Origin: an uncultured Candidatus Melainabacteria bacterium
Lineage (GTDB): Bacteria > Cyanobacteriota > Vampirovibrionia > Gastranaerophilales > Gastranaerophilaceae
Direction: 5' to 3'
Length of the DNA: 64,000 nt
NCBI GenBank assembly: GCA_934754655.1
Contig: CAKVIC010000004.1
Location: 1 to 64,000 of the forward strand
The notes under the pieces are model-generated. The model was not told the origin of the DNA and ran no database searches. It saw only the letters and a program-made list of their open reading frames with translations. Positions 8,940-17,770 of the stretch are shown one piece after another. The stretch's first letter is position 1; each line of letters starts with the position of its first letter. The translations under genes and the position numbers were made by a program.

Positions 8940-9992
8940 TTATGCTAAATTTTCAGCAATCTTTTTATTAACGCAAGTTTCAACTGCCTCTTTAGCAACT
9001 CTCACTGCATTTTTAATTGCATAAGCTTTACTTCTTCCGTGCGAAATAACTGTTATACCTTTCACACCAAGCAACAAGCATCCACCAAATTCTTCATAAT
9101 TAATTTTTTCATAAATTCTACGCATAAATGGTTTAGCAAGCATGCCAATTATCATACCCAAAAAGTCAGATTTGAATTCACTTTTAATCATTTTGAACAA
9201 TAAAGAAGAAGTTCCTTCGGTAACTTTTAGCACAACATTTCCAACAAAACCATCGCAAACAACAACGTCACAAACATTTAAGAACAATTCACGACCTTCA
9301 ACATTGCCCATAAAATTGAATTTATCTTTTTCTTCTTCAAGCAAGTTATAAGTATTTTGCGCTAACTCATTGCCTTTACCGGCTTCTTCACCAATATTAA
9401 GAACACCAACTCGAGGGTTTTCAACGCCAAGCACATTTTTTGAAAAAATTCTGCCCATCATAGCGAATTGTTTTAACATTTGCGGTGTGCAATTACTGTT
9501 TGCACCACCATCAATAATTACGATAGGCTTTTTCATCGTTGGCAAAGTAACCGCGATTGCAGGTCTATCAACCCCTTGAATTCTGCCTAACCCAAATAAA
9601 CTTGATGCCATAGCAGCTCCAGTAGAACCTGCTGCAACTAAAGCTTCAGAACTACCTGTCGCAACTGAATTTACAGCCAAAACAATGGAAGAATTCTTTT
9701 TCTTACGAATCGCTTGCCCCGGAGCTTCACCCATTTCAATAACTTCAGACGCGTGAGTAATTTTAATATCCAAAGATTTTACATCAATTTTAACTCTGCG
9801 ACGCTTTCCGGCTTTTCCACAATCTGACAAAAAGCCTTCTTGTTGAATCATATCAAGGCATTGCTCAATTCGGTCTTGCTTACCTACTAATTCCAACGCA
9901 ACACCATACTCTGCTGCTGCCCAAACTGCACCAGCTATAATTTCAAAAGGTGCGTGATCACCACCCATTGCATCTACTGCTATTCTTGTCAT
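8940..9992 (-). CDS. plsX: Phosphate acyltransferase PlsX
   Basis: Converts acyl-ACP to acyl-phosphate for phospholipid synthesis at the membrane surface. The 350-aa product has the family N-terminus (IAVDAMGGDHAP), AAGSTGAAMASSLFGLGRI, the GGANSNCTPQMLKQFAMMG segment and the C-terminal FGGCLLLGVKGITVISHGRS motif. The start has a GGGGGA ribosome-binding site. It ends the 83-aa/DUF177/rpmF/plsX operon, a classic bacterial arrangement. The two plsC paralogues at 16-17.6 kb would use the downstream lipid intermediates. Confidence 0.95.
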   Translation of the reverse strand: MTRIAVDAMGGDHAPFEIIAGAVWAAAEYGVALELVGKQDRIEQCLDMIQQEGFLSDCGKAGKRRRVKIDVKSLDIKITHASEVIEMGEAPGQAIRKKKNSSIVLAVNSVATGSSEALVAAGSTGAAMASSLFGLGRIQGVDRPAIAVTLPTMKKPIVIIDGGANSNCTPQMLKQFAMMGRIFSKNVLGVENPRVGVLNIGEEAGKGNELAQNTYNLLEEEKDKFNFMGNVEGRELFLNVCDVVVCDGFVGNVVLKVTEGTSSLLFKMIKSEFKSDFLGMIIGMLAKPFMRRIYEKINYEEFGGCLLLGVKGITVISHGRSKAYAIKNAVRVAKEAVETCVNKKIAENLA

Positions 9993-10020
9993 ACTCCCCC
10001 TTATACGTGGAATCTAACAC

Positions 10021-10056
10021 CTAAGGAGAATAGATTTAAACCTATTCATCCTTAAG
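10021..10056 (-). other. Stem-loop between rpmF and plsX
   Basis: CTAAGGAGAATAG faces CTATTCATCCTTAAG across an 8-bp loop. It lacks a T-run, so it is more likely an mRNA processing or translational element than a terminator. The hairpin sits just upstream of the plsX ribosome-binding site. Confidence 0.4.
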
Positions 10057-10067
10057 CGTTAAATATT

Positions 10068-10424
10068 TTATTCATCTTTTCCAGCTTCTTCCGCTTTTTC
10101 TTCAACTACTTCTTCAGAAACTTCTGCTACTTCAGTTTCTTTAACTTCTTCAACAGCTTTAGTTTCTTCCTTTACTTCTGCTTTTTTAGTTGATTTTTTT
10201 GCTTTTTTTGCAGTTTCTTTCTTTTCTTCAACTGCTTCAGCAAAACCTTCTGCTTTTCTAGAAACTACTTTACCTTTATATTGTCCACAAGCTGTACATA
10301 CAGTGTGAGCTAACACTGCTGAACCGCAATTAGGACATGTTGTTAATGTCGGTTTTGTAGCTTTCCAATTTGATCTTCTTTTTCCTTGAGCACTATGCCC
10401 TGTTCTTTTCTTTGGTACTGCCAT
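10068..10424 (-). CDS. rpmF: 50S ribosomal protein L32 with long acidic/basic tail
   Basis: The first 55 residues are a standard L32: MAVPKKRTGHSAQGKRRSNW, then a zinc ribbon with C30, C33, C43 and C46. Normal L32 is about 55-65 aa, but this protein continues to 118 aa with a low-complexity tail made almost only of Glu, Lys, Ala, Val and Thr. The frame is open and ends in a single clean stop, so the tail is encoded rather than an annotation artefact. It lies in the usual DUF177-rpmF-plsX order. Confidence 0.93.
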   Translation of the reverse strand: MAVPKKRTGHSAQGKRRSNWKATKPTLTTCPNCGSAVLAHTVCTACGQYKGKVVSRKAEGFAEAVEEKKETAKKAKKSTKKAEVKEETKAVEEVKETEVAEVSEEVVEEKAEEAGKDE

Positions 10425-10502
10425 TTTTCTTATACCTTTCTACTTTTTCTACTTATATGTTCGGTTATTACTATACTATCTAAAACAAATTTGTAAAGAG
10501 TT

Positions 10503-10991
10503 TTAATCCTTTCTTTCTATTTTGATAGTTTTAAATACATCCATTCGGGCATCATGAACTTTTTGATTTTCATCCGATACAAACATGCCTTCATTACAAT
10601 TTATACCACAAACTTTTTTATTTGGTAAGCTTAATATTACATATTGATACAATAAGTCATAAACATCAATTTCTTTTTCACCGTTTAAATCAATTATAAA
10701 TTGTTCTCTTTGAAGTTCAAACTCTTGTGAATACTCGCTTTGCAAAGCATGTTTTGCAAAAGTTTCATTGATTTTTATATCTAAATTGTAATCAAATTCA
10801 TTTAAACATCTATCACAAGTTAATTTCAAAACTCCTTTTGCATAACCTTTTACTTGAATAAAATCGCCTAACGATTTAAAATCCAAGCTGGCTTTGATAT
10901 TGCAATCAAACTCTTTCATATAATCGTCAAAATCATAATGAAGAGTTTTATCAGGTTCTAATTCAATATCTTCTATCAAAATTTTATGCAT
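10503..10991 (-). CDS. DUF177/YceD-family protein
   Basis: A 162-aa member of the DUF177 (YceD) family, whose genes almost always precede rpmF and which is implicated in 23S rRNA metabolism. The conserved CxxC pair is in LKLTCDRCLNEFDY, and a second pair of cysteines follows in VCGINCNEG, suggesting metal binding. It overlaps the upstream 83-aa gene by 8 bp and precedes rpmF by 78 bp, so it belongs to the same operon. Confidence 0.85.
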   Translation of the reverse strand: MHKILIEDIELEPDKTLHYDFDDYMKEFDCNIKASLDFKSLGDFIQVKGYAKGVLKLTCDRCLNEFDYNLDIKINETFAKHALQSEYSQEFELQREQFIIDLNGEKEIDVYDLLYQYVILSLPNKKVCGINCNEGMFVSDENQKVHDARMDVFKTIKIERKD

Positions 10992-11235
10992 AAGGTTCTT
11001 CCTGCAAAATTAATCCTGCAATTTGAGTTGACACGAAACAAAGTTTTTTGATTGGCCCAATCGGTTCCTTCTCAACTAAAACCGGAGTTGGACTTTTCAT
11101 TAATTGTTTTAATTCTGCATAAACAGCTTGCGGATTGTCAAAATACATTACAACCGGTGTTGCAGAACCTTTCAGAAATAGTATTACAGCCATTCTGGTT
11201 TTTTGTTGTTGAGGTGTATTAAATTGTTGAACCAT
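10984..11235 (-). CDS. Conserved-looking small protein, first in the rpmF operon
   Basis: An 83-aa protein I do not recognise. It starts MVQQFNTPQQQKTRMAVILF and has an alternating beta/alpha pattern (AVILFLKGSATPVVMYFDNPQAVYAEL; LCFVSTQIAGLIL) that suggests a compact alpha-beta domain. It has a ribosome-binding site (AAGGAG) and overlaps the DUF177 gene by 8 bp. Position alone suggests a role tied to ribosome or lipid genes, but this is inference. Confidence 0.65.
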   Translation of the reverse strand: MVQQFNTPQQQKTRMAVILFLKGSATPVVMYFDNPQAVYAELKQLMKSPTPVLVEKEPIGPIKKLCFVSTQIAGLILQEEPYA

Positions 11236-11342
11236 AATTTGCTCCTTATCTACCTACATAAGGAATTATAATATAAAATTAATTAATAGTGAAGAGTTGT
11301 TTTATTATTTTCATCTAGACAATAGAATAAGTTCAAAATTTT

Positions 11343-14300
11343 CTAAACAGTCATCGGTTTATCCAATGAACTTACTGAAATATCCACTCTGTTTGGAAAA
11401 ACTTTTTTAACATTATTAATAAAATCATTTGTTGTAGAAACCCAAAAAATTGGTGAAGTCATAATCCTTGCACTATAGCCATTAACCTCTGGCAACTTAA
11501 ACATTACAGGATCATCACCATGGTAATTTGCCAAGATATTTTTTATTCCACACAATTCTTCATATTTTATTTCATCCAACAATTTAATTGTCACAATATT
11601 TGCATTGTCTACAGGTTTAACTGAATCAATTAGCAAGCTTATTTGATTCTCACCGCGATGTTGAACTTTGCCGGTAACAACAACTTTATTATCTTGTTGC
11701 AAAACTTCACCATAATCAAGCAATTTTTTATGAAAACATACCGCATCAACTTTTCCGGTCAAATCTTCTATTGTCACAAATCTTAAGAATTTGGTAGGGT
11801 CTTTTTTGGTAGGAATTTGACGAGTTGCAGTAATTAAACCACAAATTGTAACAACACCGTCCTCTTCAACTTTTTCTAAACCAATTATACTATGCGTTGT
11901 TAAAAATTGCATCTTATCTCTAATCGTAAACAACGGATGAGAAGTCACATAAAAACCCAAAAATTCTTTTTCAAAAAGTTGAATATCTCTATCAGAATAT
12001 TCTTCGTCAGAACCTAAAAGTTGATATTGCACATTTGCAAAATCACTATCTTCGCCCATCGTTGCAAACAAGCTTACTTGCCCCATTGCTTTATCCTTAG
12101 CTTCTTTTGAAGTTACATCTAATATATGTTCAATATTTTCAAACAATTGTTTTCGACTTTTTTCAATATTAGAAAAAGCTCCTGCTTTTATCAAACCTTC
12201 TAAAGATTTTTTGTTAACATATTTTGCATCAACTCGTTTACAAAAATCAAAAATACTTTTAAATTCGCCATTCTCATCACGTTCTTTAATAATTGCCTCT
12301 ACCACCGGCGCACCCACTTGTTTAATCGCCGCCATACCAAATCTTATATTCGCACCGTCCGGCGCATATTCTAAATAAGATTTATTAATATCAGGTGGCA
12401 AAACCTTTATACCAAGTTTGTTTGCTTCTTGTATATACAACTGCGTTTGGTCTTTATTGTCAGAAACGCTTGACAATAAAGCTGACAAATACTCAACAGG
12501 ATAATGGCATTTTAAATATGCCGTTTGGTAAGCGACAAAAGCATAAGCGGCTGAATGCGATCTATTAAAGCAGTATGATGCGAATGCTTCAATTTGTTCA
12601 AACAAAGTTGTTGCATCTTTTGGATCCATATCATGCCTTGTTGAAGCAAGCTCAATAAACTTCGTTTTTTGTTTTTGCATTTCTTCAATTTTTTTCTTAC
12701 CCATCATTCTTCGAACAATATCAGCTTCGCCCAAAGAATAATCAGCAAGCGCGCGGAATACTTGCATAATTTGTTCTTGATAAACAATTGTTCCGTAAGT
12801 ATCTTTTAAAATTGGCTCTAATAAAGGATGAGCATAAGTTACAGCTTTTACACCATGTTTTCTATCAACAAACTCATCCACCATGCCGGAACCCAAAGGC
12901 CCTGGGCGGAACAATGCAACTAACGCACCTAAATCTTCAAACACGTCTGGTTTCAAGCGCTTAACAAGGTTCATCATACCTTGAGATTCAAGCTGGAAAA
13001 CACCGATTGTTTCGCCACGAACGAGCATTTTGTAAGTATCAGCATCGTCAAGCGGAATATTATTTATATCAACATCAATATTTTGATACTTTTTAACCAT
13101 ATCAACAGTTTTGTAAATCATTGTAAGGTTTCTTAATCCCAAAAAATCCATTTTTAAAAGGGATAAAACCTCTGTAACTTCATGAGGCGGATAACCTGTT
13201 TGTACAATTCCATCTTTTGAAGGCTGTATTGGCAAAATAGTATCCAAAGGCGCGTGAGAAATTATAACACCTGCTGCGTGTGTACCGGTACCACATTTTA
13301 AACCCTCAATTGCGCATGCCATATCAATGATTTTGCGATAACTTATTTGCTCTCCGGTTTCCGGCACATTAATATGATAATCTTCGTCATAAAGTTTTTT
13401 TAATTCAGAACCGTCAACTTTTAATGCATCTTTTATCCATTTTGCTTTTGGATTTGTCGCTTGCGCTAATTCTATAGCCGGCTCAATTAAACCTGTCAAT
13501 TTATTCGCCTCAGCAAACGGAACTTTCAAAATCCTTGCAATACCTTTAAACGCTGCTTTTGGAGCATAAGTCGAAAACGTTATAATTTGGCAAACCTTAT
13601 CTTCACCATATTTTTTTGTAACATAATCAATAACTTGACCACGTTTTTCAATACAAAAGTCAATATCAATATCGGGCATCGTAAAACGTTCTTCGTTCAA
13701 AAATCTTTCAAACAAAAGATGATGCCTTATCGGGTCTAAATCAGTGATTTCAAGTGCATAAGCAACAACACTGCCGGCGGCTGAACCACGACCGGGGCCG
13801 ACCGGAATCCCATGAGTTTTTGCGTAATGAATAAAATCCCAAGTAATTAAAAAATACGCGGCAAAACCCATTTTGCAAATGACACCTAATTCGTAATTAA
13901 CACGTTCTTTGAGCTCTTCATTGATTTCACTATAACGCTTTTTTAAACCATCCATGACAATTTTTTCAAGATAAGTTTCATTTGTATAGCCTTCTGGAAC
14001 GTCATAATGGGGTAAAGGCGCATTGCCCAATTCAATTTCAATATCACATTTGTTTGCAATTTCTTCTGTATTTTTAACGCATTCTTCAAAAGTCGCATCA
14101 TCCATCCACGAAAACGCTTGACGCATTTCTTCTTTCGATTTGACATAAAATTCATTATTAGGAAAATGAAATCTGTTAGGGTCAGATTTATCCGCATTTG
14201 TCTGCAAACAAAGTAAACTATCTTGAGCATCTGCATCCTCTTTTTTCAAATAATGCGAATCATTTGTAATAATCATTTTTATTCCAAGCTCTTTTGCAAG

Positions 14301-14870
14301 CTTTATCAATAAAGGATTTGTGCGTTTTTGTTCTTCAAGACCATGATCTTGTAATTCTATATAATAATCCTCGCCAAACAAATCTTGATAACGTTTTGCG
14401 GTCTCTTTTGCTTTTTCATATTCACCATTTGCAAGATGTTTTAAAACTTCTCCACCTAAACACGCAGAAGAACAAATTAAACCCTCATGATATTGCTTCA
14501 AAAGTTCAAAATTTATACGCGGTTTGTAATAAAAACCTTCGCACCACGCAGTTGAAACCAATTTAATAAGATTTTTATAACCTTGAGAGTTTTTTGCAAT
14601 AATAACAAGGTGATAGCAAGGATTATGAGTATTGTCTTTTTGATGAATATCACCATCATGAACATAAAATTCACAGCCAATAAGCGGATTAATTCCAGCT
14701 TCTTTAGCCTTTTCATAAAACTCAATTGCAGAATACATAACACCATGGTCAGTAATTGCAACCGCCGGCAATTCATTTTCTTTCGCATAATTAACAAGCT
14801 CTGACACTCTAATCATGCCATCTAATAAAGAAAACTCTGTGTGAAGATGTATTGGAATTAATTTCGACAT
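11343..14870 (-). CDS. dnaE: DNA polymerase III subunit alpha
   Basis: Replicative polymerase catalytic subunit, 1175 aa. The N-terminal PHP domain begins HLHTEFSLLDG (about 8-18) and has the ITDHGVMYS and TNDSHYL motifs. The polymerase core has GPGRGSAAGS, the catalytic PDIDIDF aspartates, and the thumb and finger segments with GVFQLESQGM, FRPGPL, YQEQIM and FNRSHSAAYA. An OB fold (VTICGLITATRQIPTKKDPT) lies near the C-terminus. Size and order are those of DnaE1. No ribosome-binding site is obvious before the ATG; a weak TAACAT box lies 6 bp upstream. Confidence 0.97.
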   Translation of the reverse strand: MSKLIPIHLHTEFSLLDGMIRVSELVNYAKENELPAVAITDHGVMYSAIEFYEKAKEAGINPLIGCEFYVHDGDIHQKDNTHNPCYHLVIIAKNSQGYKNLIKLVSTAWCEGFYYKPRINFELLKQYHEGLICSSACLGGEVLKHLANGEYEKAKETAKRYQDLFGEDYYIELQDHGLEEQKRTNPLLIKLAKELGIKMIITNDSHYLKKEDADAQDSLLCLQTNADKSDPNRFHFPNNEFYVKSKEEMRQAFSWMDDATFEECVKNTEEIANKCDIEIELGNAPLPHYDVPEGYTNETYLEKIVMDGLKKRYSEINEELKERVNYELGVICKMGFAAYFLITWDFIHYAKTHGIPVGPGRGSAAGSVVAYALEITDLDPIRHHLLFERFLNEERFTMPDIDIDFCIEKRGQVIDYVTKKYGEDKVCQIITFSTYAPKAAFKGIARILKVPFAEANKLTGLIEPAIELAQATNPKAKWIKDALKVDGSELKKLYDEDYHINVPETGEQISYRKIIDMACAIEGLKCGTGTHAAGVIISHAPLDTILPIQPSKDGIVQTGYPPHEVTEVLSLLKMDFLGLRNLTMIYKTVDMVKKYQNIDVDINNIPLDDADTYKMLVRGETIGVFQLESQGMMNLVKRLKPDVFEDLGALVALFRPGPLGSGMVDEFVDRKHGVKAVTYAHPLLEPILKDTYGTIVYQEQIMQVFRALADYSLGEADIVRRMMGKKKIEEMQKQKTKFIELASTRHDMDPKDATTLFEQIEAFASYCFNRSHSAAYAFVAYQTAYLKCHYPVEYLSALLSSVSDNKDQTQLYIQEANKLGIKVLPPDINKSYLEYAPDGANIRFGMAAIKQVGAPVVEAIIKERDENGEFKSIFDFCKRVDAKYVNKKSLEGLIKAGAFSNIEKSRKQLFENIEHILDVTSKEAKDKAMGQVSLFATMGEDSDFANVQYQLLGSDEEYSDRDIQLFEKEFLGFYVTSHPLFTIRDKMQFLTTHSIIGLEKVEEDGVVTICGLITATRQIPTKKDPTKFLRFVTIEDLTGKVDAVCFHKKLLDYGEVLQQDNKVVVTGKVQHRGENQISLLIDSVKPVDNANIVTIKLLDEIKYEELCGIKNILANYHGDDPVMFKLPEVNGYSARIMTSPIFWVSTTNDFINNVKKVFPNRVDISVSSLDKPMTV

Positions 14871-14959
14871 AAAATAATGTTAACACAGAATAATCTGCAA
14901 AAAATCAATTGTTAAGTTTTTAAAAGTTAATTTTAAATTAAAACTACAATACACAATAA

Positions 14960-16132
14960 TTAGCCGACATTTTCGCACTTTAACATCATTGAATATAAAT
15001 TATTCATATCATATTCACGTGACAAATTTTTCACCGGCTCAAAATATTGAGAGTTAATGTCACCACCCACAATTTTATGCATTTCTTTTTCTCGTTGACT
15101 CAAAAAAACCTTCGCACGATATGCGTCAAAAGCCTTTCTCTCCGCAATTTTTTGTTTCAATTCAGACTTAGACATATTGCGAATTTTTTGTGGACAATTT
15201 ATATAATTAAAAAAGTTTTCGCCCAATTCATTTACTTCATTTTTAGGCTTTGACAAAATTTCATAAGGAATACTTAAAGACTCTAATACTTCAGAAATCG
15301 GTGCATATTTAGAATCAATATTTTTATTATTGAATATTTTATAAATTAAATCATCCAATTTTTTAAATTCAGCCACATCATGACCTAAAACTTGGAATTC
15401 AGTTCTAACGTATTCAATTTTTTTATCAACCAAAACCGGAACATCAAGCAAAAAATGCAATGCCATATAATTTGATTTTGTGTAATCATTATCGTGTATA
15501 GGTTTTATCCCATGAATTTCCTTATTAGCAGCCACTAATTTTTGCAAATCACCCAACGGAATATAATCATATTTTGCACGATTCTTTTTATCTTTTTCAA
15601 CACTTCCGGGACGCTTATTTTCAATCTCAATAATTTTTAACTTTTCATTTTTAACTGCATGCAAAATTCTTTTTGCAAGTTTATACCCACTTTCTTTTCC
15701 ATTAGACAATACCGCTCTATTACCATGGATATCAGACATATTATCTATTACATCATCTTTACTTTCCCAAGCTCTGGTTGCACATTTTTCCCTTATTGAA
15801 TCCGGAGTTTTACAACGCCCTTCCAATTTTTCAATAATTCCTTTAGGATTATCCTCGTTTTTAATCAAGCCTTCAAATAATTTTTCAAAAAACAAATTAA
15901 CCTTTTCTTGCAAAGGAAGTTTTTCATTATGAATATCTATCGCAAGTTTTCGGCTTATGCCAGCATTTCTACTGCGTAAAGTTTTTTTAGTCACAGCGCC
16001 AAAAGAAACCGTATCACAATCAAGTTGGGGCGTGAATTTTAAACCAACATTGTTTGGCATATTTTTTTCTAATTTATTTTTGTAAATATGTTTTCCGCCC
16101 AAATTAGTTGCAAAACCGCTTATTAGCAACAT
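14960..16132 (-). CDS. Divergent RelA/SpoT synthetase-like protein with N-terminal F-tag
   Basis: A 390-aa protein whose residues 100-265 follow the motif order of the RelA/SpoT nucleotide pyrophosphokinase fold: GRCKTPDSIREK (106-116; family R.KS..SI..K), SDIHGNRAV (133-141; family DI.GiRv), NYMALH (221-226; family gYqslH) and TEFQVLGHDVAEF (244-256; family vEiQirT..ha.aE). The usual catalytic or binding positions Asp134, Arg139, Tyr222, His226, Glu245 and Gln247 are all present. There is no HD hydrolase, TGS or ACT domain. The N-terminus has two tag-like segments, LISGFATN and VSFGAVTKK (41-50). The start is fixed by AAAAAGGAG 5 bp before ATG. It could be a small alarmone synthetase, a ToxSAS-like toxin or an exported effector; the assignment is by eye. 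Confidence 0.6.
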   Translation of the reverse strand: MLLISGFATNLGGKHIYKNKLEKNMPNNVGLKFTPQLDCDTVSFGAVTKKTLRSRNAGISRKLAIDIHNEKLPLQEKVNLFFEKLFEGLIKNEDNPKGIIEKLEGRCKTPDSIREKCATRAWESKDDVIDNMSDIHGNRAVLSNGKESGYKLAKRILHAVKNEKLKIIEIENKRPGSVEKDKKNRAKYDYIPLGDLQKLVAANKEIHGIKPIHDNDYTKSNYMALHFLLDVPVLVDKKIEYVRTEFQVLGHDVAEFKKLDDLIYKIFNNKNIDSKYAPISEVLESLSIPYEILSKPKNEVNELGENFFNYINCPQKIRNMSKSELKQKIAERKAFDAYRAKVFLSQREKEMHKIVGGDINSQYFEPVKNLSREYDMNNLYSMMLKCENVG

Positions 16133-16161
16133 ATTGACTCCTTTTTATTATCTATTCGATT

Positions 16162-16881
16162 TTATGAATTTAAAGACACACATTCCTTTTGCATTTCTGA
16201 TTTATTATTTACATTATTCTTAAAACCTGTAAATTCAGAAATTTGCCTAGCCCATTCGGACACAATTTCATCTTCACTCAACTCGTAAGAAATTGGTTTT
16301 CCAATTTTTATTGTCATGTGTTTTTCAAACAATTTGTGCGCATAACCGTCAAACCCACAAACACCAATCGGAATAATATCTGCTTGATATTTTTTTGCAA
16401 AAAGCACAAACCCTTTTGTGATATTATCTATTACCGGCTCTTTTACAATACCGCCTTGAGGAAAAATCCCTAATGACCATGTTGTATTAAAAACAGCTTT
16501 TACTGTTTTAAAAGTTGCAAGTTCAGGTTTTTCACGATTAACAGCAAAACCGCCTAAAGAATGCACCAAAAATCTTAATAATTTATTTTTATCTGTGAAT
16601 AATTCTTTTTTACCCATATAAGCAATATATCTATCAACGGCATAAGATAACATTGGCGGATCTAAATATGAAACATGGTTTCCTGCAAAAATTAATCTTG
16701 TTTTTGATTTTGGTGGCAAATTCTCTTTACCCTCAACCTTAATATTGTATAAAAGCTTTGATACCGGAGCAACTACAAACAAGACAAACAAATGATACCA
16801 AATCTTTCTTAACCAGTTATAATCTTTTTCAGTTCTTTTATTATAATTTCTTTCCATTACACAACCCCAAGTGCTATTCAT
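16162..16881 (-). CDS. 1-acyl-sn-glycerol-3-phosphate acyltransferase (PlsC-like)
   Basis: Membrane-bound lysophosphatidate acyltransferase of 239 aa. The catalytic HxxxxD is in NHVSYLDP (H69, D74). The second block reads FPQGGI (140-145) instead of the usual FPEGTR, so the glutamate and arginine that position the phosphate are replaced by Gln and Ile. A hydrophobic helix lies at about 30-45. A shorter start at 16857 (MERNYNK) is possible. It is a tandem paralogue of the next gene upstream, 20 bp away. Confidence 0.85.
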   Translation of the reverse strand: MNSTWGCVMERNYNKRTEKDYNWLRKIWYHLFVLFVVAPVSKLLYNIKVEGKENLPPKSKTRLIFAGNHVSYLDPPMLSYAVDRYIAYMGKKELFTDKNKLLRFLVHSLGGFAVNREKPELATFKTVKAVFNTTWSLGIFPQGGIVKEPVIDNITKGFVLFAKKYQADIIPIGVCGFDGYAHKLFEKHMTIKIGKPISYELSEDEIVSEWARQISEFTGFKNNVNNKSEMQKECVSLNS

Positions 16882-16901
16882 AAAACCATATCAATATATT
16901 A

Positions 16902-17567
16902 CTACATTGTCGGACAATAAGTAAAACCCGTCAACTTTTGTACTGCTTGAATCCATTTATCAACCATTTCTTCAACATTTTCAGAATAAGGGATAACTTC
17001 ACCAATATTTACAACGATTTTTCCACTAAAAGGTAAACGTCTTGCTTTATCCGTACCCACAATTCCTATAGGCAAAATACCACATTTTGTTGTTTTCGCT
17101 AACGACGCAAACCCTTTTGTTATATTAGAAATCTTTCCTGGCTCTTGCCTTGTTCCTTGAGGAAAAATTCCTAAAACCCATTCAGTTTTTTTAATAGTTA
17201 AAGCGGTTTTAATAGTTGAAACGTTCAAATGCTCTCTATCAACAGCAAAAGCACCAAGCCAATTTAACCACCAGTTCATAAAAGGATTTTCAAACAACTC
17301 TTTTTTTGCCATATAAGCGACACCGCGCTTCATAACCGCGCAAACTAATGGTGGGTCAAGCGTTGACAAGTGATTTGCCGCAACAATATATTTATTGTCT
17401 TTTGGAATATTTTCTTTTCCATGGACTTCTAATCTGTAAACAAGCTTAAATCTTATCATGTAAAAAACATTAGTAACTAAATATAAAAATATACGACGCC
17501 AGCGATTAAAAAATTTTGTTCCGCGTGTTGAGTTTTTAGAACCATTTTTTTTGATTTTATCTGACAT
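16902..17567 (-). CDS. plsC: 1-acyl-sn-glycerol-3-phosphate acyltransferase (PlsC-like)
   Basis: PlsC-family acyltransferase of about 221 aa, adding the second acyl chain in phosphatidic acid synthesis. NHLSTLDPP carries the catalytic His and Asp, and FPQGTR is the block-III motif, closer to canonical than its neighbour. The start is set at ATG 17567, which has GAGGGG 5 bp upstream; the frame extends to a TTG at 17588. The two tandem copies probably arose by duplication and may differ in acyl or headgroup preference. Confidence 0.88.
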   Translation of the reverse strand: MSDKIKKNGSKNSTRGTKFFNRWRRIFLYLVTNVFYMIRFKLVYRLEVHGKENIPKDNKYIVAANHLSTLDPPLVCAVMKRGVAYMAKKELFENPFMNWWLNWLGAFAVDREHLNVSTIKTALTIKKTEWVLGIFPQGTRQEPGKISNITKGFASLAKTTKCGILPIGIVGTDKARRLPFSGKIVVNIGEVIPYSENVEEMVDKWIQAVQKLTGFTYCPTM

Positions 17568-17735
17568 ATCGCCCCTCACTATTTCCAATAGATTTTAACA
17601 CAAAGATTCAAAAGTGTAAATTGCTACATTAAGTTTAAGCAAAAACCTATTGTTTTCTTTGTAAATTCCGATAAACGATTTTAAGCCAAATTATATTTTT
17701 AAACTTTTTCCATACCCTTTATTACCAAAGAATTC

Positions 17736-17764
17736 TTGCTACACTTTTTTTTGCATGATATAAT
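17736..17764 (+). promoter_or_regulatory. Histidine kinase promoter, probably leaderless
   Basis: TTGCTA (17736-17741), a 17-bp spacer, TATAAT (17759-17764), then only TCTAAT before the ATG at 17771. No Shine-Dalgarno sequence is present. Confidence 0.6.
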
Positions 17765-17770
17765 TCTAAT

